A stretch of 64,000 bases of DNA from Actinophytocola oryzae. Lineage in GTDB: Bacteria > Actinomycetota > Actinomycetes > Mycobacteriales > Pseudonocardiaceae. The notes under the pieces were generated by a model. That model had not been told where the DNA came from. It saw nothing but the letters and a program-made list of their open reading frames with translations, and ran no database searches. Each line of letters starts with the position of its first letter. The stretch's first letter is position 1. The position numbers and the translations under genes were made by a program. The stretch is from NCBI RefSeq assembly GCF_004364325.1, contig NZ_SOCP01000009.1:310001-374000 (forward strand), in the 5' to 3' direction. Shown here piece after piece: positions 43,413 through 51,861 of the stretch.

Positions 43413-45901
43413 ACGCGCCCGCCGCAGGCGACCAACGCTGGCTGACCCCCTCGGCACCCGCGCTCGTCGACCGTGACGAGGAGCTGGAACTGCTCGCCCG
43501 CGCGGTGGACGACCTGCGCCGGGGCCGCCGCCCCGGCATGGTCACCGTCACCGGGACGCGGGGCAGCGGACTCTCCGCGGTGGTCGACGCCCTCGTCGAC
43601 GGCGCGCACGCCACCGGCCTGCGTGTCGCGTTCGCCCGCTGCGCCCCCCGCGAGACGGACCTGCCGTTCGGCCTCGCACACCACCTCGCCTCCTGCCTGC
43701 ACCTGACCGGCTCGACGCTGTGGACCAGACGCCCGGCCACCGTCACCATCCCGGTGCTGTGCGCCGAGTTCCTCGCCGCCGCGCGGACCAGACCGCTGGT
43801 CGTCGCCGTCGACGACGCGCAGTGGGCCGACCGCGAGTCCCGCGCGTGGCTGCGTGCGCTGGCCAGACGGATCGGCCAGGCACCGCTGCTGCTGGTGCAG
43901 GCCACCACGCACACCGATCCCGGCCCGGAACACCTGACCGCCGCGCGCGTGCTGCGCCTGCGGCCCCTCGACGAGACCGCCGTGCGCGAGGTCATCACCG
44001 CCCGCTACCTCGGCCCGGTCGACCGTGGTTTCGTCACCGGCACGACCGCGGCCACCGGCGGCAGCCCCGCGGTGCTCGGCGCGGTCCTCAGACACTTCGC
44101 CGAGGCCGAGCTGCCCCCGCTCGCCGAGCACGTCTCCGTCGCGGCGGCCAGGGCGGCGGCCGTGGTCGGCGACCGCGCCGCCGCCGCGCTGACCACGCTG
44201 CCCGCCGACGCCACCGCCCTCCTGCGTGCCCTGGTCCTGTGCGGGGACGCACTCGGCCCCGACCTCGCCCGCACGCTGGCAGGCGCCGACACCCCCGGCA
44301 CGCTCGCGCGGCTGGCCGACCTCGGGCTGGTCGTCGCGCCGGAGGACCCGCGCCCGGCGAGCACCCGCGTGCGCGAGGACGTCCTGGCCGGGATGCCCGC
44401 CGCCGACCGCGCGACCCTGCTGCGCCGGGCCGTCGAGCTGGGCAGACGGGTGGCCATCCCGGACGACCGGCTCGCCACCCTGCTGTCCGCCGCGCCCGTC
44501 GTGGACGAGGGGTGGGCGGTGGACGTGCTGGTCCGCGTGGCCAGACGGCGACAGGCCCACGGCGACCACCGCGGTGCGGCGGAGCTGCTCGGGCGAGCGC
44601 TGCGCGAGCCGCTTCCCCCCGCCGGACGCCACCGCCTGCTGGTCGACCTCGGTGCCGTCGAGGTCGTGACCAACCCGCACGCCGCCGACCGCAGGCTGCG
44701 CCAGGTCCTGCTGTGCGCGGCACCCGACTCCGACACCGCGGTCCTGGCCGCGGACCTCCTGCAGACCAGGGGCGACACCGCCGCGGCCCGTCGCGTGATG
44801 GCCACCGCCTGCGCCAGGGGCAAGGCGGCAGGCGCGGACACCACCGAGATGGCCGCGCTCGGCTGGCTCGCCGAGAACGACTGCCTCTCCGACGACCTGC
44901 AGCCGGTGCGTGCCTTCCCCGAGCCGGTGACCGACCCGGCCGACCCCGGCGGACCCGTTCGCGCCGGGGTGGCCGCGTGGGCGCTGACCCTGCGCGGCGA
45001 ACACCGGGCCGCCGCGCGTGCCCTCGCCAGGGCGACGCTCGCCGCCGCGGGCGACCCCGTGCCTTTCGGTCCCCGCGTCCACGCCTGCCGCGCACTCCTG
45101 CACGCCGACGACGTCACCGCCGCGGTGCTGGGGCTTGACGCCGTGATCGCCGACGCCCGCAGGCGCGGCGTGCCCGCCGCCGCGGCACTCGCGCTGCTGC
45201 ACCGGGCGTCGTGCGAGCACCGGCGCGGCAACCTGGCGCAGGCCGAGGACGACCTGCGTACCGCGCTCGACCACCTGCCACCCACCTCCTGGCACCCCAG
45301 GACCCTCCCCGCGGTGACCGCGCTGACCGCTCGGCTGCGGCTCGCCGCCAACGACGTGACCGACGCCGAGCGGATCGCGGCGGGGGAGCAGCCCCCGGGC
45401 GCCGACCAGGGCGCGGCGTGGGGGCTGCTGCTGTGCGTGCGTGGCGAGGTCGCACTGGTGCTCGGCGACCACGACGCCGCGCTGCGCTGGTCCGGGCGCG
45501 CGGGCCGGGTGCTGCGGGTCCGCGGCTGGACGAACCCGGCGCTGGCGCCGTGGCAGTCACTCGCCGCCGTCGCCACCGCCGCCCTCGGGGACACCGAGAC
45601 CGCGCGGGAGCTGACCCTCGAGGCGGGTCGCCGCGCCGCGCGCTGGGGTGCGCCCAGCGTCATCGTGCAGACCTCGCTGCTCGCGGGGCGCGTCGGGCGC
45701 AGGGGGTCGGTCACCGGCGCGGGCCACGCGCTGTCGATCGCCGACCAGCGCATCGCCGCACTCGCCGCCGCGGGCCGCACCGCGGCCGAGATCGCCGGCC
45801 TGCTGGTCGTGCCCGCGACCACCGTGCGACGCAGGCTCGCCGCCATCCGCGGCGCGCTGGCCGAGACCCTGGGCGGTGGGGACCCCGGCCGGGGCGGCTG
45901 A
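43403..45901 (+). CDS. LAL-type LuxR transcriptional regulator 2 with degenerate P-loop, 832 aa
   Basis: Same overall layout as its neighbours: N-terminal AAA-like domain, long helical-repeat region, C-terminal LuxR-like helix-turn-helix. The P-loop reads GTRGSGLS (residues 51-58), so the invariant lysine is Leu57; Walker B (VVAVDDAQW) is kept. The C-terminal DNA-binding segment (AAEIAGLLVVPATTVRRRL) is recognisable but diverged and lacks the usual YRKLGV ending. GTG 43403 is used; GGAG lies 10 bases upstream and a short ORF overlaps the start. The TGA is followed after two bases by the ATG of LAL3, so the two are translationally coupled. It probably cannot bind ATP normally; regulation of the cluster is inferred from context. 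Confidence 0.9.
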   Translation: MPVDAPAAGDQRWLTPSAPALVDRDEELELLARAVDDLRRGRRPGMVTVTGTRGSGLSAVVDALVDGAHATGLRVAFARCAPRETDLPFGLAHHLASCLHLTGSTLWTRRPATVTIPVLCAEFLAAARTRPLVVAVDDAQWADRESRAWLRALARRIGQAPLLLVQATTHTDPGPEHLTAARVLRLRPLDETAVREVITARYLGPVDRGFVTGTTAATGGSPAVLGAVLRHFAEAELPPLAEHVSVAAARAAAVVGDRAAAALTTLPADATALLRALVLCGDALGPDLARTLAGADTPGTLARLADLGLVVAPEDPRPASTRVREDVLAGMPAADRATLLRRAVELGRRVAIPDDRLATLLSAAPVVDEGWAVDVLVRVARRRQAHGDHRGAAELLGRALREPLPPAGRHRLLVDLGAVEVVTNPHAADRRLRQVLLCAAPDSDTAVLAADLLQTRGDTAAARRVMATACARGKAAGADTTEMAALGWLAENDCLSDDLQPVRAFPEPVTDPADPGGPVRAGVAAWALTLRGEHRAAARALARATLAAAGDPVPFGPRVHACRALLHADDVTAAVLGLDAVIADARRRGVPAAAALALLHRASCEHRRGNLAQAEDDLRTALDHLPPTSWHPRTLPAVTALTARLRLAANDVTDAERIAAGEQPPGADQGAAWGLLLCVRGEVALVLGDHDAALRWSGRAGRVLRVRGWTNPALAPWQSLAAVATAALGDTETARELTLEAGRRAARWGAPSVIVQTSLLAGRVGRRGSVTGAGHALSIADQRIAALAAAGRTAAEIAGLLVVPATTVRRRLAAIRGALAETLGGGDPGRGG

Positions 45902-45903
45902 CC

Positions 45904-48732
45904 ATGCTCGCCGAGCGCGAGGGTGCCCTGGCCGTGGCAGGCCGGGCGCTGGCGGCCGCCGCGGCAGGCGACGGCGGGCTGCTGGTGATCACCGGGTCAC
46001 CGGGCACCGGCCGGTCCGCGCTGCTCTCCTCGGTGGTCGACCTCGCGGGGGAGCCGCCCCGCGTGCTGCGTGCCGACGCCACCCTGGCCGAGCGCGACTT
46101 CGACCTCGGCGTCGTGCAGCAGCTGGTCCGGCCACTCGTGGACACGGCGCCGGCCGCCGAGCTGGACCGCTGGTTCTCCGGGGCGGCGGCCCTGGCCCGC
46201 CCGCTGCTCACCGACGGCCCCGACGCCGGCACGGCCCGGGGCGGCGAGCTGCCCGGCCTGCACGCGCTGGTGGTCAACCTCAGCGCCGACCGGCCGGTGC
46301 TGCTCGCCGTGGACGACCTCCAGTGGACCGACCGCTCCTCACTGCGCTGGCTCGCCTACCTCGTGCGCAGGCTGTCCGGCACCCGCGTGCTCGTGGTGGC
46401 CACCGCCGCCGACGGGTACGCGGTCGCCGAACCCGCGCTCGTGGAGGACATCTGCACCTCGGCGACCCGGACGGTGCAGGTCTCGCCGCTCACCGCCGCC
46501 GGGGTGGGTGCCGTGGTGGCCGCCGAGTACGCCGCGCGGAGCGTGACCGAGCCCGTCGACCCGGCGTTCGCCCGCGCTTGCCACCACGCGACCGGCGGCA
46601 ACCCGGCGGCCCTGCTCGCGGTGCTGCACGGCCTGCAGGCCAAGGGAGTCCGTCCGGTCGCCGCCGCCGCGGAGACCGTGCGGCGGGAGAGCCACGCGCT
46701 GCTGCGTGCCAGGCGGCTGTACTACCTGGACACACAGCCCCCGCCGGTGCGCACGGTCGCCCGCGCGCTGGCGGTCCTCGGCGACCAGGCCGACCACGAC
46801 CTCATCGGCGAGGTGGCCGGCCTCGACGGCCCCGCCTACAAGGACGCGCTGCAGGCGCTGGACCGGTTGGGCCTGCTCGCCGGTGTGGGGCCGCCCCGGC
46901 TCGCGGACCTCGGGGTGCGGACCGCGACCGAGGCGGCCATCCCGGTGGCCGAGCGGGACCGCCTGCACCGCGTGGCCGCCATGGCACTGCACGACGCGGG
47001 CCGCTCGGCCGAGGACGTCGCCACGCAGCTCTCCAGGGTGCACGACCACCAGCCGTGGGAGACCGACCTGCTGCGCTCGGCCGCCGCGACCGCGCTGGAC
47101 CGGGGCGCCGCCGACGAGGCCGTGCGCTACCTGCGCCACGCCCTGCTGGCCGGTTCCTCGGGCGGCCCGGAGCGGGCGCGCCTGCTGGTCGACCTCGCCG
47201 CCGCCGAGCGCGGCGTCGACCCGGTCGCGGCCGTCGGGCACATCGTGCAGGCGTTACCGGACCTGCCGGCCGGGCCGGAACACGCCGCCGCCGTGCTGTC
47301 CGTGCCGTTCGCGCTCGCGGCACGCAGCCCCTCGGTGTCGACCCCGCTGCGTGCCGGCGCCGAGGCCCCCGACCCCGGGCTCGCCGCCGCCTACCCCGAC
47401 CTCGCGCTGCGGTTGGAGGCACGCGGGCGTGCCATCGACGACCACGACCCGGTGCGGCTCGCCGACGCCGTCGCCCGGCTCCGCGGGCTGGACCCCCGGC
47501 CGCTCGACACGCCAGGCGGGCGTGAGCTGCTCGCGGTGCTCGCCAACGCCGCCTCGGTGGGTGCCTCGACCACGGCCACCGAGGTCGGCGCGCTCGGCGT
47601 CGCGCTGCTCGACCGCGAGGACCCCGGGTTCGCCCACGTGCACACGGCGTTCCCGGTGCTGGTCACCGCGCTCGTCGCGGCGGGCGAGGCCGGTGCGGCG
47701 GGCGCGTGGCTGGACCGGGTCTGGCGGCGGGCGCGACCTAAGGAGCCCGCGGGCCCCCGGGCGGCGGTACTGGCCGAGCGCGCGGCGGTGCTGCTCGCGA
47801 CCGGCTCGGTCGCCGAGGCCCGGTCGCTCGCGGGCACCGCGCTGGAGACCGCGGGCACGGCGTGGCCGGGTGCCACCGCCCTGGCGAGGGTCACGCTGAC
47901 CGGGGTCGCCATGGCCACCAACGATGTCGAGCTGGCGAGGCGGGTGCTCGACGACGGCGACGACGCCGCCGATCCCGGGGCGGTGCTGACCAGCCTGATG
48001 GCGCGCGGCCTCGTCGACGCGGTGCGCGGTGACCACGTGGCCGCGCTGGACAAGATGCTCGAGTACGGCGACCGGGCCGCCCGCTACGGCTGGACCAACC
48101 CGGCGCTGTTCCCGTGGCGGACCTACGCCGCCGCGCTGTACCAGCGGCTCGGCGACGTGGACGCCGCGGTCGCACTGGCCGAGCGCGAGCATGCCGCCGC
48201 CGTGGCGTGGGGCGAGCCGGGCACCGTCGGCCGCGCGCTGCGGTTGCGTGGCACCGTGCTCGGCGGCGAGGAAGGGCTCACCGCGCTGCGCGCGGCCGTG
48301 GCACGGCTGCGTGACGCGCAGGACGCGGTCGAGCTGTCCCGCGCCCTGGTGCTGCTCGGCCGCGGGCTCGCCACGCTCGGCGATCCCGGTGCGGGCGCCG
48401 CACTCGCCGAGGCCGACCGCATCGCCTCGGCGTGCGGGGGAGTGTGGGCGGCCGTGAACCCGGAGGTCGACTGGTCGGGGCCGGTGCTGTCGCTCGCCCC
48501 GGGCGGTGGCGTGACCGAGCTGTCGAAGGCGGAGCTGACGGTGCTCGCCCTGGTCGTCCGGGGGCTCACCAACCAGCGGATCGCGGATATTCTCGGGATT
48601 ACCCGGCGGGCTGTGGAGAAAAGCCTCACCGGCTCCTACCGCAAACTCGGGGTATCCGGCCGGGCCGCGGTACTCGCGCAGTGGCGGTCATTGTTGCCGG
48701 ACCTCGACCCGGGCGCCGACGAGCACGTTTAG
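45904..48732 (+). CDS. LAL-type LuxR transcriptional regulator 3, TTA codon, 942 aa
   Basis: Third tandem LAL protein. The P-loop is GSPGTGRS (residues 31-38), with Arg37 in place of lysine; Walker B is VLLAVDDLQW. The C-terminal LuxR helix-turn-helix is well conserved (ELTVLALVVRGLTNQRIADIL, VEKSLTGSYRKLGVSGRAAV). The frame is open far upstream but overlaps LAL2; ATG 45904, two bases after the LAL2 stop, is the natural start. Leu451 is encoded by TTA (47254-47256), a very rare codon in this DNA. In actinomycetes TTA needs the bldA leucyl-tRNA, so full-length LAL3 may be made only late in development. The gene is followed by a 337-bp gap with several dyads. Confidence 0.93.
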   Translation: MLAEREGALAVAGRALAAAAAGDGGLLVITGSPGTGRSALLSSVVDLAGEPPRVLRADATLAERDFDLGVVQQLVRPLVDTAPAAELDRWFSGAAALARPLLTDGPDAGTARGGELPGLHALVVNLSADRPVLLAVDDLQWTDRSSLRWLAYLVRRLSGTRVLVVATAADGYAVAEPALVEDICTSATRTVQVSPLTAAGVGAVVAAEYAARSVTEPVDPAFARACHHATGGNPAALLAVLHGLQAKGVRPVAAAAETVRRESHALLRARRLYYLDTQPPPVRTVARALAVLGDQADHDLIGEVAGLDGPAYKDALQALDRLGLLAGVGPPRLADLGVRTATEAAIPVAERDRLHRVAAMALHDAGRSAEDVATQLSRVHDHQPWETDLLRSAAATALDRGAADEAVRYLRHALLAGSSGGPERARLLVDLAAAERGVDPVAAVGHIVQALPDLPAGPEHAAAVLSVPFALAARSPSVSTPLRAGAEAPDPGLAAAYPDLALRLEARGRAIDDHDPVRLADAVARLRGLDPRPLDTPGGRELLAVLANAASVGASTTATEVGALGVALLDREDPGFAHVHTAFPVLVTALVAAGEAGAAGAWLDRVWRRARPKEPAGPRAAVLAERAAVLLATGSVAEARSLAGTALETAGTAWPGATALARVTLTGVAMATNDVELARRVLDDGDDAADPGAVLTSLMARGLVDAVRGDHVAALDKMLEYGDRAARYGWTNPALFPWRTYAAALYQRLGDVDAAVALAEREHAAAVAWGEPGTVGRALRLRGTVLGGEEGLTALRAAVARLRDAQDAVELSRALVLLGRGLATLGDPGAGAALAEADRIASACGGVWAAVNPEVDWSGPVLSLAPGGGVTELSKAELTVLALVVRGLTNQRIADILGITRRAVEKSLTGSYRKLGVSGRAAVLAQWRSLLPDLDPGADEHV

Positions 48733-48814
48733 GCCATCTGGCCCACACAAACCCACATCGGCGCCTCGCGGGGTGGCGCACCACGAGGCCGGCGGGCAAC
48801 GAGCCGTCCCTGGG

Positions 48815-48847
48815 GTTCGGTACTGCCTGGTAGTCGGTGTACCGAAC
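48815..48847. promoter_or_regulatory. Inverted repeat GTTCGGTAC ... GTACCGAAC
   Basis: Perfect 9-bp arms at 48815-48823 and 48839-48847 with a 15-bp spacer, 83 bp after the LAL3 stop. It could be an operator for the PAS-LuxR or LAL proteins, or a terminator hairpin for LAL3. A related CGGTA dyad upstream of LAL1 favours an operator, but weakly. Confidence 0.5.
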
Positions 48848-48947
48848 TGGTCACGCCGGTACCGTACCGCCCGGCGGGCCGGACCCGGTATGTCCGAACC
48901 ACCCGAACCCGCGACCACAGCCTTAAGTCCGATTGGTTGTTGTTCTG

Positions 48948-48977
48948 TTGCTTTGGGTGGTCTTCGTGAAATAGCAT
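48948..48977 (+). promoter_or_regulatory. Candidate promoter of the PAS-LuxR gene
   Basis: TTGCTT (48948-48953) and TAGCAT (48972-48977) are separated by 18 bp, about 92 bp before the start codon. The match is fair, and the region is AT-rich for this genome. Confidence 0.45.
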
Positions 48978-49069
48978 CCAAACCAAGGGTTTCGCAGGTC
49001 GAAAGTTCGGCCAAAGCGCCGGTTTCCTTTTCGGAACAACTATCACCGTGGATAGGAGGTGGTCGTCCC

Positions 49070-49762
49070 ATGAGCATCGACATGGCGGACCTGACGATCG
49101 ACGATCTCGAGGAAACCTTCGATCCCGCCCGCTCGGCGAGCGACCGCGACGTGTTCCGCTCGTTCTTCGAACGCTCCGGGATGTGCGTCGCCCACCTCGA
49201 CCGGACGCTGCGCGTCGTGGCGGCCAACGCCGACTTCCTGCGACAGTTCGGCCGTTCGCCCGCCGAGGTGTACGGCCGTGACTTCTGCGGGCTGCTGCAC
49301 CCGAGCGTGCGGGAGAAGGTCGACCAGCAGCTGGTCCGCCTCGCCGACAACCAGCGGCGGCGGTTCGCCGAGCAGGTGGTGGCGCTGCGCCCCGGCGACA
49401 CCGCGATGACCGGGGAGCTGACCGGCTTCGCGGTCCACCCGGAGTCCGGCCCGGTGGAGAGCCTCGTGGTGCTGGTCCGGCCGGACGCGGCGAGCCGGGA
49501 CAGCTGCCTGGCCGCCAGGCACACGAAGCTGCTGACCGACATGGACGCGCGCATCCTCGAGGGTGTCGCGGCGGGGGTGTCGACCGTGCAGCTCGCGTCG
49601 ATGCTCTACCTCAGCAGGGGCGGCGTCGAGTACCACGTCTCCGCGCTGCTGCGGAAGCTGAAGGTGAAGAACCGCCCGGCGCTGGTGTCGAAGGCCTACT
49701 CCATGGGGATCTTCGGGGTCGGCTCCTGGCCTCCCCGGGTCCTGCCGGAGTTCCTGAAGTAG
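49070..49762 (+). CDS. PAS-LuxR transcriptional regulator (PimM type), 230 aa
   Basis: A small regulator with an N-terminal PAS sensor domain (about residues 28-105; MCVAHLDRTLRVVAANADFL, FGRSPAEVYGRDF) and a C-terminal LuxR helix-turn-helix (about 160-215; LTDMDARILEGVAAGVSTVQLA, GGVEYHVSALLRKLKVKNR). This is the layout of PimM and related pathway activators of polyene macrolide clusters, which bind short operators next to PKS promoters. The frame is open upstream, but ATG 49070 has GGAGGT nine bases before it and begins the conserved protein. A positive regulator of this PKS cluster is the likely role; the PAS ligand is unknown. Confidence 0.93.
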   Translation: MSIDMADLTIDDLEETFDPARSASDRDVFRSFFERSGMCVAHLDRTLRVVAANADFLRQFGRSPAEVYGRDFCGLLHPSVREKVDQQLVRLADNQRRRFAEQVVALRPGDTAMTGELTGFAVHPESGPVESLVVLVRPDAASRDSCLAARHTKLLTDMDARILEGVAAGVSTVQLASMLYLSRGGVEYHVSALLRKLKVKNRPALVSKAYSMGIFGVGSWPPRVLPEFLK

Positions 49763-49814
49763 GCCGGGTGGCGAAGTAGATGGTGTGAGAACGGCGATGG
49801 GAAAGGTGATCACC

Positions 49815-50027
49815 GTGACCCGATTCCTCAGAGTGGTGCTGACCGGTGGCCCCGAGGCCCTGTCCGACACCGAGTACGTCCACGACACCCCACCCTCGGG
49901 CGAGAAGGTGAAGATCGCCTACGCCGCGGGCCACGAGCACTACACCGCCAACGGCGAGACCCGCGTGGTGGACGGGGAGACGCTCCCGGTCTACTCGTGG
50001 ACCGACCGCACGTCGTTCGCCGAGTGA
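49815..50027 (+). CDS. Small conserved protein resembling DUF5988, about 70 aa
   Basis: An acidic small protein with an N-terminal VVLTGGPEAL strand-turn, a central KVKIAYAAGHEHY segment and a C-terminal LPVYSWTDRTSFAE. This pattern matches my recollection of the actinobacterial DUF5988 family, often found near biosynthetic regulators; its function is not known. GTG 49815 is preferred because GGGAAAGG lies eight bases upstream. In-frame ATG 49797 and GTG 49785 are alternatives that would lengthen the protein by 6 or 10 residues. It follows the PAS-LuxR gene in the same direction by about 50 bp and ends before a bidirectional terminator. Confidence 0.72.
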   Translation: MTRFLRVVLTGGPEALSDTEYVHDTPPSGEKVKIAYAAGHEHYTANGETRVVDGETLPVYSWTDRTSFAE

Positions 50028-50064
50028 CCCGGTTCCCCGCATGACGTTGTCCGCCGACGACTCC

Positions 50065-50102
50065 CTGCCCGTCCGGTCGCGTGCGACGCGCCGGGCGGGC
50101 AG
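50065..50102. terminator. Bidirectional terminator hairpin
   Basis: 12-bp arms (CTGCCCGTCCGG at 50065-50076 and CCGGGCGGGCAG at 50091-50102), one mismatch that can pair as a wobble, and a 14-nt loop. It lies between the stops of the convergent DUF5988-like and O-methyltransferase genes. Confidence 0.78.
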
Positions 50103-50107
50103 CGGTG

Positions 50108-50761
50108 CTAACCGGCCTTGCGGACCAGCGTGACGCCGTCGGCCACCGGCAGCAGGGAGATGTCCACCCGCTCGTCGGCGAGCAGCGCCTCGTTGAACGC
50201 CCGCACCGCCACGGTGTCCGGGTCCAGCGCGCCGGGGTCCGCGACCCGCCCGAAGTACAGAGTGTTGTCCACCACCACGAGCCCGTCGTCGTGGATCAGC
50301 TCGAGCGCGGCCTCGTAGTAGAGCGGGTAGCCCGTCTTGTCGGCGTCGACGAACACGAGGTCGACCGAGCCAGGTGCGATGTCCGCGAGGGTGCGCGCGG
50401 CGGGTGCGATCCGCACGTCGATCCGTTCCGCCACACCGGCTCTCGCCCAGAACGGCCTGCCGAGGTCGAGCCACCGCGAGGTGATGTCGCAGGTGATCAC
50501 CCGGCCACCGGCGCCCACGGCCCGCGCGAGGCACAGCGTGGCGTACCCGGTGTAGGTGCCGATCTCGACCACCGTCCTGGCCCGCACCAGCCCCGCCAGC
50601 AGGCCCAGCAGCTGCCCTTCCTCGGGAGAGACCTGCTGTGCCGCCCCGGCGGGCAGCTCGGCGGTCAGCTCGCGAAGCTCGGCGAGCACGGCGTCCTCGC
50701 GGAGGGACATCTCCCGCACGTACCCGCTCAGCGCGTCGGTGATCGAAACCTGTGTGGCCAT
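50108..50761 (-). CDS. SAM-dependent O-methyltransferase (caffeoyl-CoA OMT-like family 3), 217 aa
   Basis: It has the class I methyltransferase glycine motif (VVEIGTYTGYAT, near residue 60) and the metal-binding FVDADK ... VDNTLYFG segment typical of cation-dependent catechol/caffeoyl-CoA O-methyltransferases. It transfers methyl from S-adenosylmethionine to a hydroxyl, usually on an ortho-diphenol but also on sugars or polyketides in antibiotic pathways. ATG 50761 gives the normal family length; there is no clear ribosome site, and the longer open frame upstream overlaps the YihY-like gene. It is the last gene of the minus-strand tailoring operon, 41 bp after the YihY-like gene. Substrate is unknown; the MIO enzyme nearby makes a phenolic group plausible. 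Confidence 0.88.
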   Translation of the reverse strand: MATQVSITDALSGYVREMSLREDAVLAELRELTAELPAGAAQQVSPEEGQLLGLLAGLVRARTVVEIGTYTGYATLCLARAVGAGGRVITCDITSRWLDLGRPFWARAGVAERIDVRIAPAARTLADIAPGSVDLVFVDADKTGYPLYYEAALELIHDDGLVVVDNTLYFGRVADPGALDPDTVAVRAFNEALLADERVDISLLPVADGVTLVRKAG

Positions 50762-50802
50762 GACGGAAACCGTAGGCGCACGGGACTGGGGAGAACCCCA
50801 GC

Positions 50803-51777
50803 TCATCGCTCGCGGGTCGCGGCGTCCCGCTCGTCGTCGTCCAGGGCGCGGTCGTCGCGCAGGCCGACGAAGGGCTCGTCGTCCTCGGGGTGACCGGCCT
50901 CGATGGCGCGGCCGCGGTGCAGCTCCGCGTCGAACTCGGCACCCAGCAGCACGGCGATGTTGGAGATCCACAGCCACACCAGGAAGATCACGACCCCGGC
51001 GAGGCTGCCGTAGGTCTTGTTGTACGACGAGAAGTTGGCCACGTAGAAGGCGAAACCCGCCGAGGCCGCGCCCCACAGGACGACGGCAAGGATGCCGCCG
51101 GGGCTGACCCAGCGGACACCGGCCTGTTTCGCGTTGGGCGTCGCCCAGTACAGCAGGGCGAGGATCTGGCTGATGATGATCACCAGCACCGGCCACTTGA
51201 CGATGTTCCACACGGTGACCGCCGTCGACCCCATCCCGACGAGGTCGCCGACGTACTCGGCGACGCCGCCGGTGAGCACGACGATGAGCACGCTCGCGGT
51301 GAGCAGGATCGCGACGACGATCGTGACCCCGAGCCGGATCGGGACCGTCTTCCAGACGGGCCGCCCCTCCGGCACGTCGTAGATCGCGTTGGAGGCACGC
51401 ATGAACGCGCCGACGTAGTTGGACGCCGACCACAGACCGCCCGCCAGGCCGACGATGGCGAGCACGCCTGCCGTGTTCTGCGAGTGCTGCAGGTTGTGCG
51501 TCGCGTTGACGAGGAGGTCACGCACGGCGTCCGGTGCGGCACCGCCGATGTCACTGACCACCTTGTCGATCGTGGACTGTCCGAAGAGGCCGAGTAAGGA
51601 GACCACGACCAGCAGGCCGGGGAAGATCGACAACACGCTGTAGTAGGTGAGCGCGGCGGCCCAGTCGGTGAGGTTGTCCTCGTTGAACTCCCGCACGGTC
51701 CGCTTGACCACCTGCCACCACGAGCCGCGGTCGAGGTCGGTCGGTCCCTTGGGCGGCCTGGGTGATCGGTTTCTCAT
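50803..51777 (-). CDS. YihY/BrkB-family inner membrane protein, 324 aa
   Basis: An integral membrane protein with about six hydrophobic helices, opening with the family hallmark DWAAALTYYSVLSIFPGLLVVVSLLG (here residues 37-62). It ends with a charged cytoplasmic tail of about 45 residues rich in Asp, Glu and Arg. The family was once annotated as RNase BN; its function is unclear, and a transport or envelope role is likely. ATG 51777 has GGAGG five bases upstream. A Leu codon in helix 1 is TTA (51595-51597). It lies 84 bp after the antiporter gene and 41 bp before the methyltransferase gene, apparently in the same operon. It may be a housekeeping passenger. Confidence 0.9.
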   Translation of the reverse strand: MRNRSPRPPKGPTDLDRGSWWQVVKRTVREFNEDNLTDWAAALTYYSVLSIFPGLLVVVSLLGLFGQSTIDKVVSDIGGAAPDAVRDLLVNATHNLQHSQNTAGVLAIVGLAGGLWSASNYVGAFMRASNAIYDVPEGRPVWKTVPIRLGVTIVVAILLTASVLIVVLTGGVAEYVGDLVGMGSTAVTVWNIVKWPVLVIIISQILALLYWATPNAKQAGVRWVSPGGILAVVLWGAASAGFAFYVANFSSYNKTYGSLAGVVIFLVWLWISNIAVLLGAEFDAELHRGRAIEAGHPEDDEPFVGLRDDRALDDDERDAATRER

Positions 51778-51861
51778 CGGTCCTCCGTGCGTGCGGTGGG
51801 GTGCGCACGCAGGGGTAACCGCCGCCACGAGGAACAAACCGAACCACGCCGGAGACCGGCG

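Larger units (their letters stand above)
48733..49069 (+). other. 337-bp intergenic region with dyads and a promoter, upstream of the PAS-LuxR gene
   Basis: No credible gene is seen; reading frames crossing it lack ribosome sites. The left part holds a 9-bp perfect dyad (48815-48847), then GGTACC at 48859-48864 with a partly overlapping second CGGTAC/GTACCG copy. The middle and right parts are AT-richer than the flanking genes and hold a promoter candidate (48948-48977). The region ends with GGAGGT at 49055-49060, nine bases before the PAS-LuxR ATG, one of the strongest ribosome sites in the window. Confidence 0.6.

Noticed and set aside
45211..45903. Upstream extension of LAL3
   Set aside because: It overlaps LAL2 in another frame and translates to Arg-rich noise; ATG 45904 directly follows the LAL2 stop.
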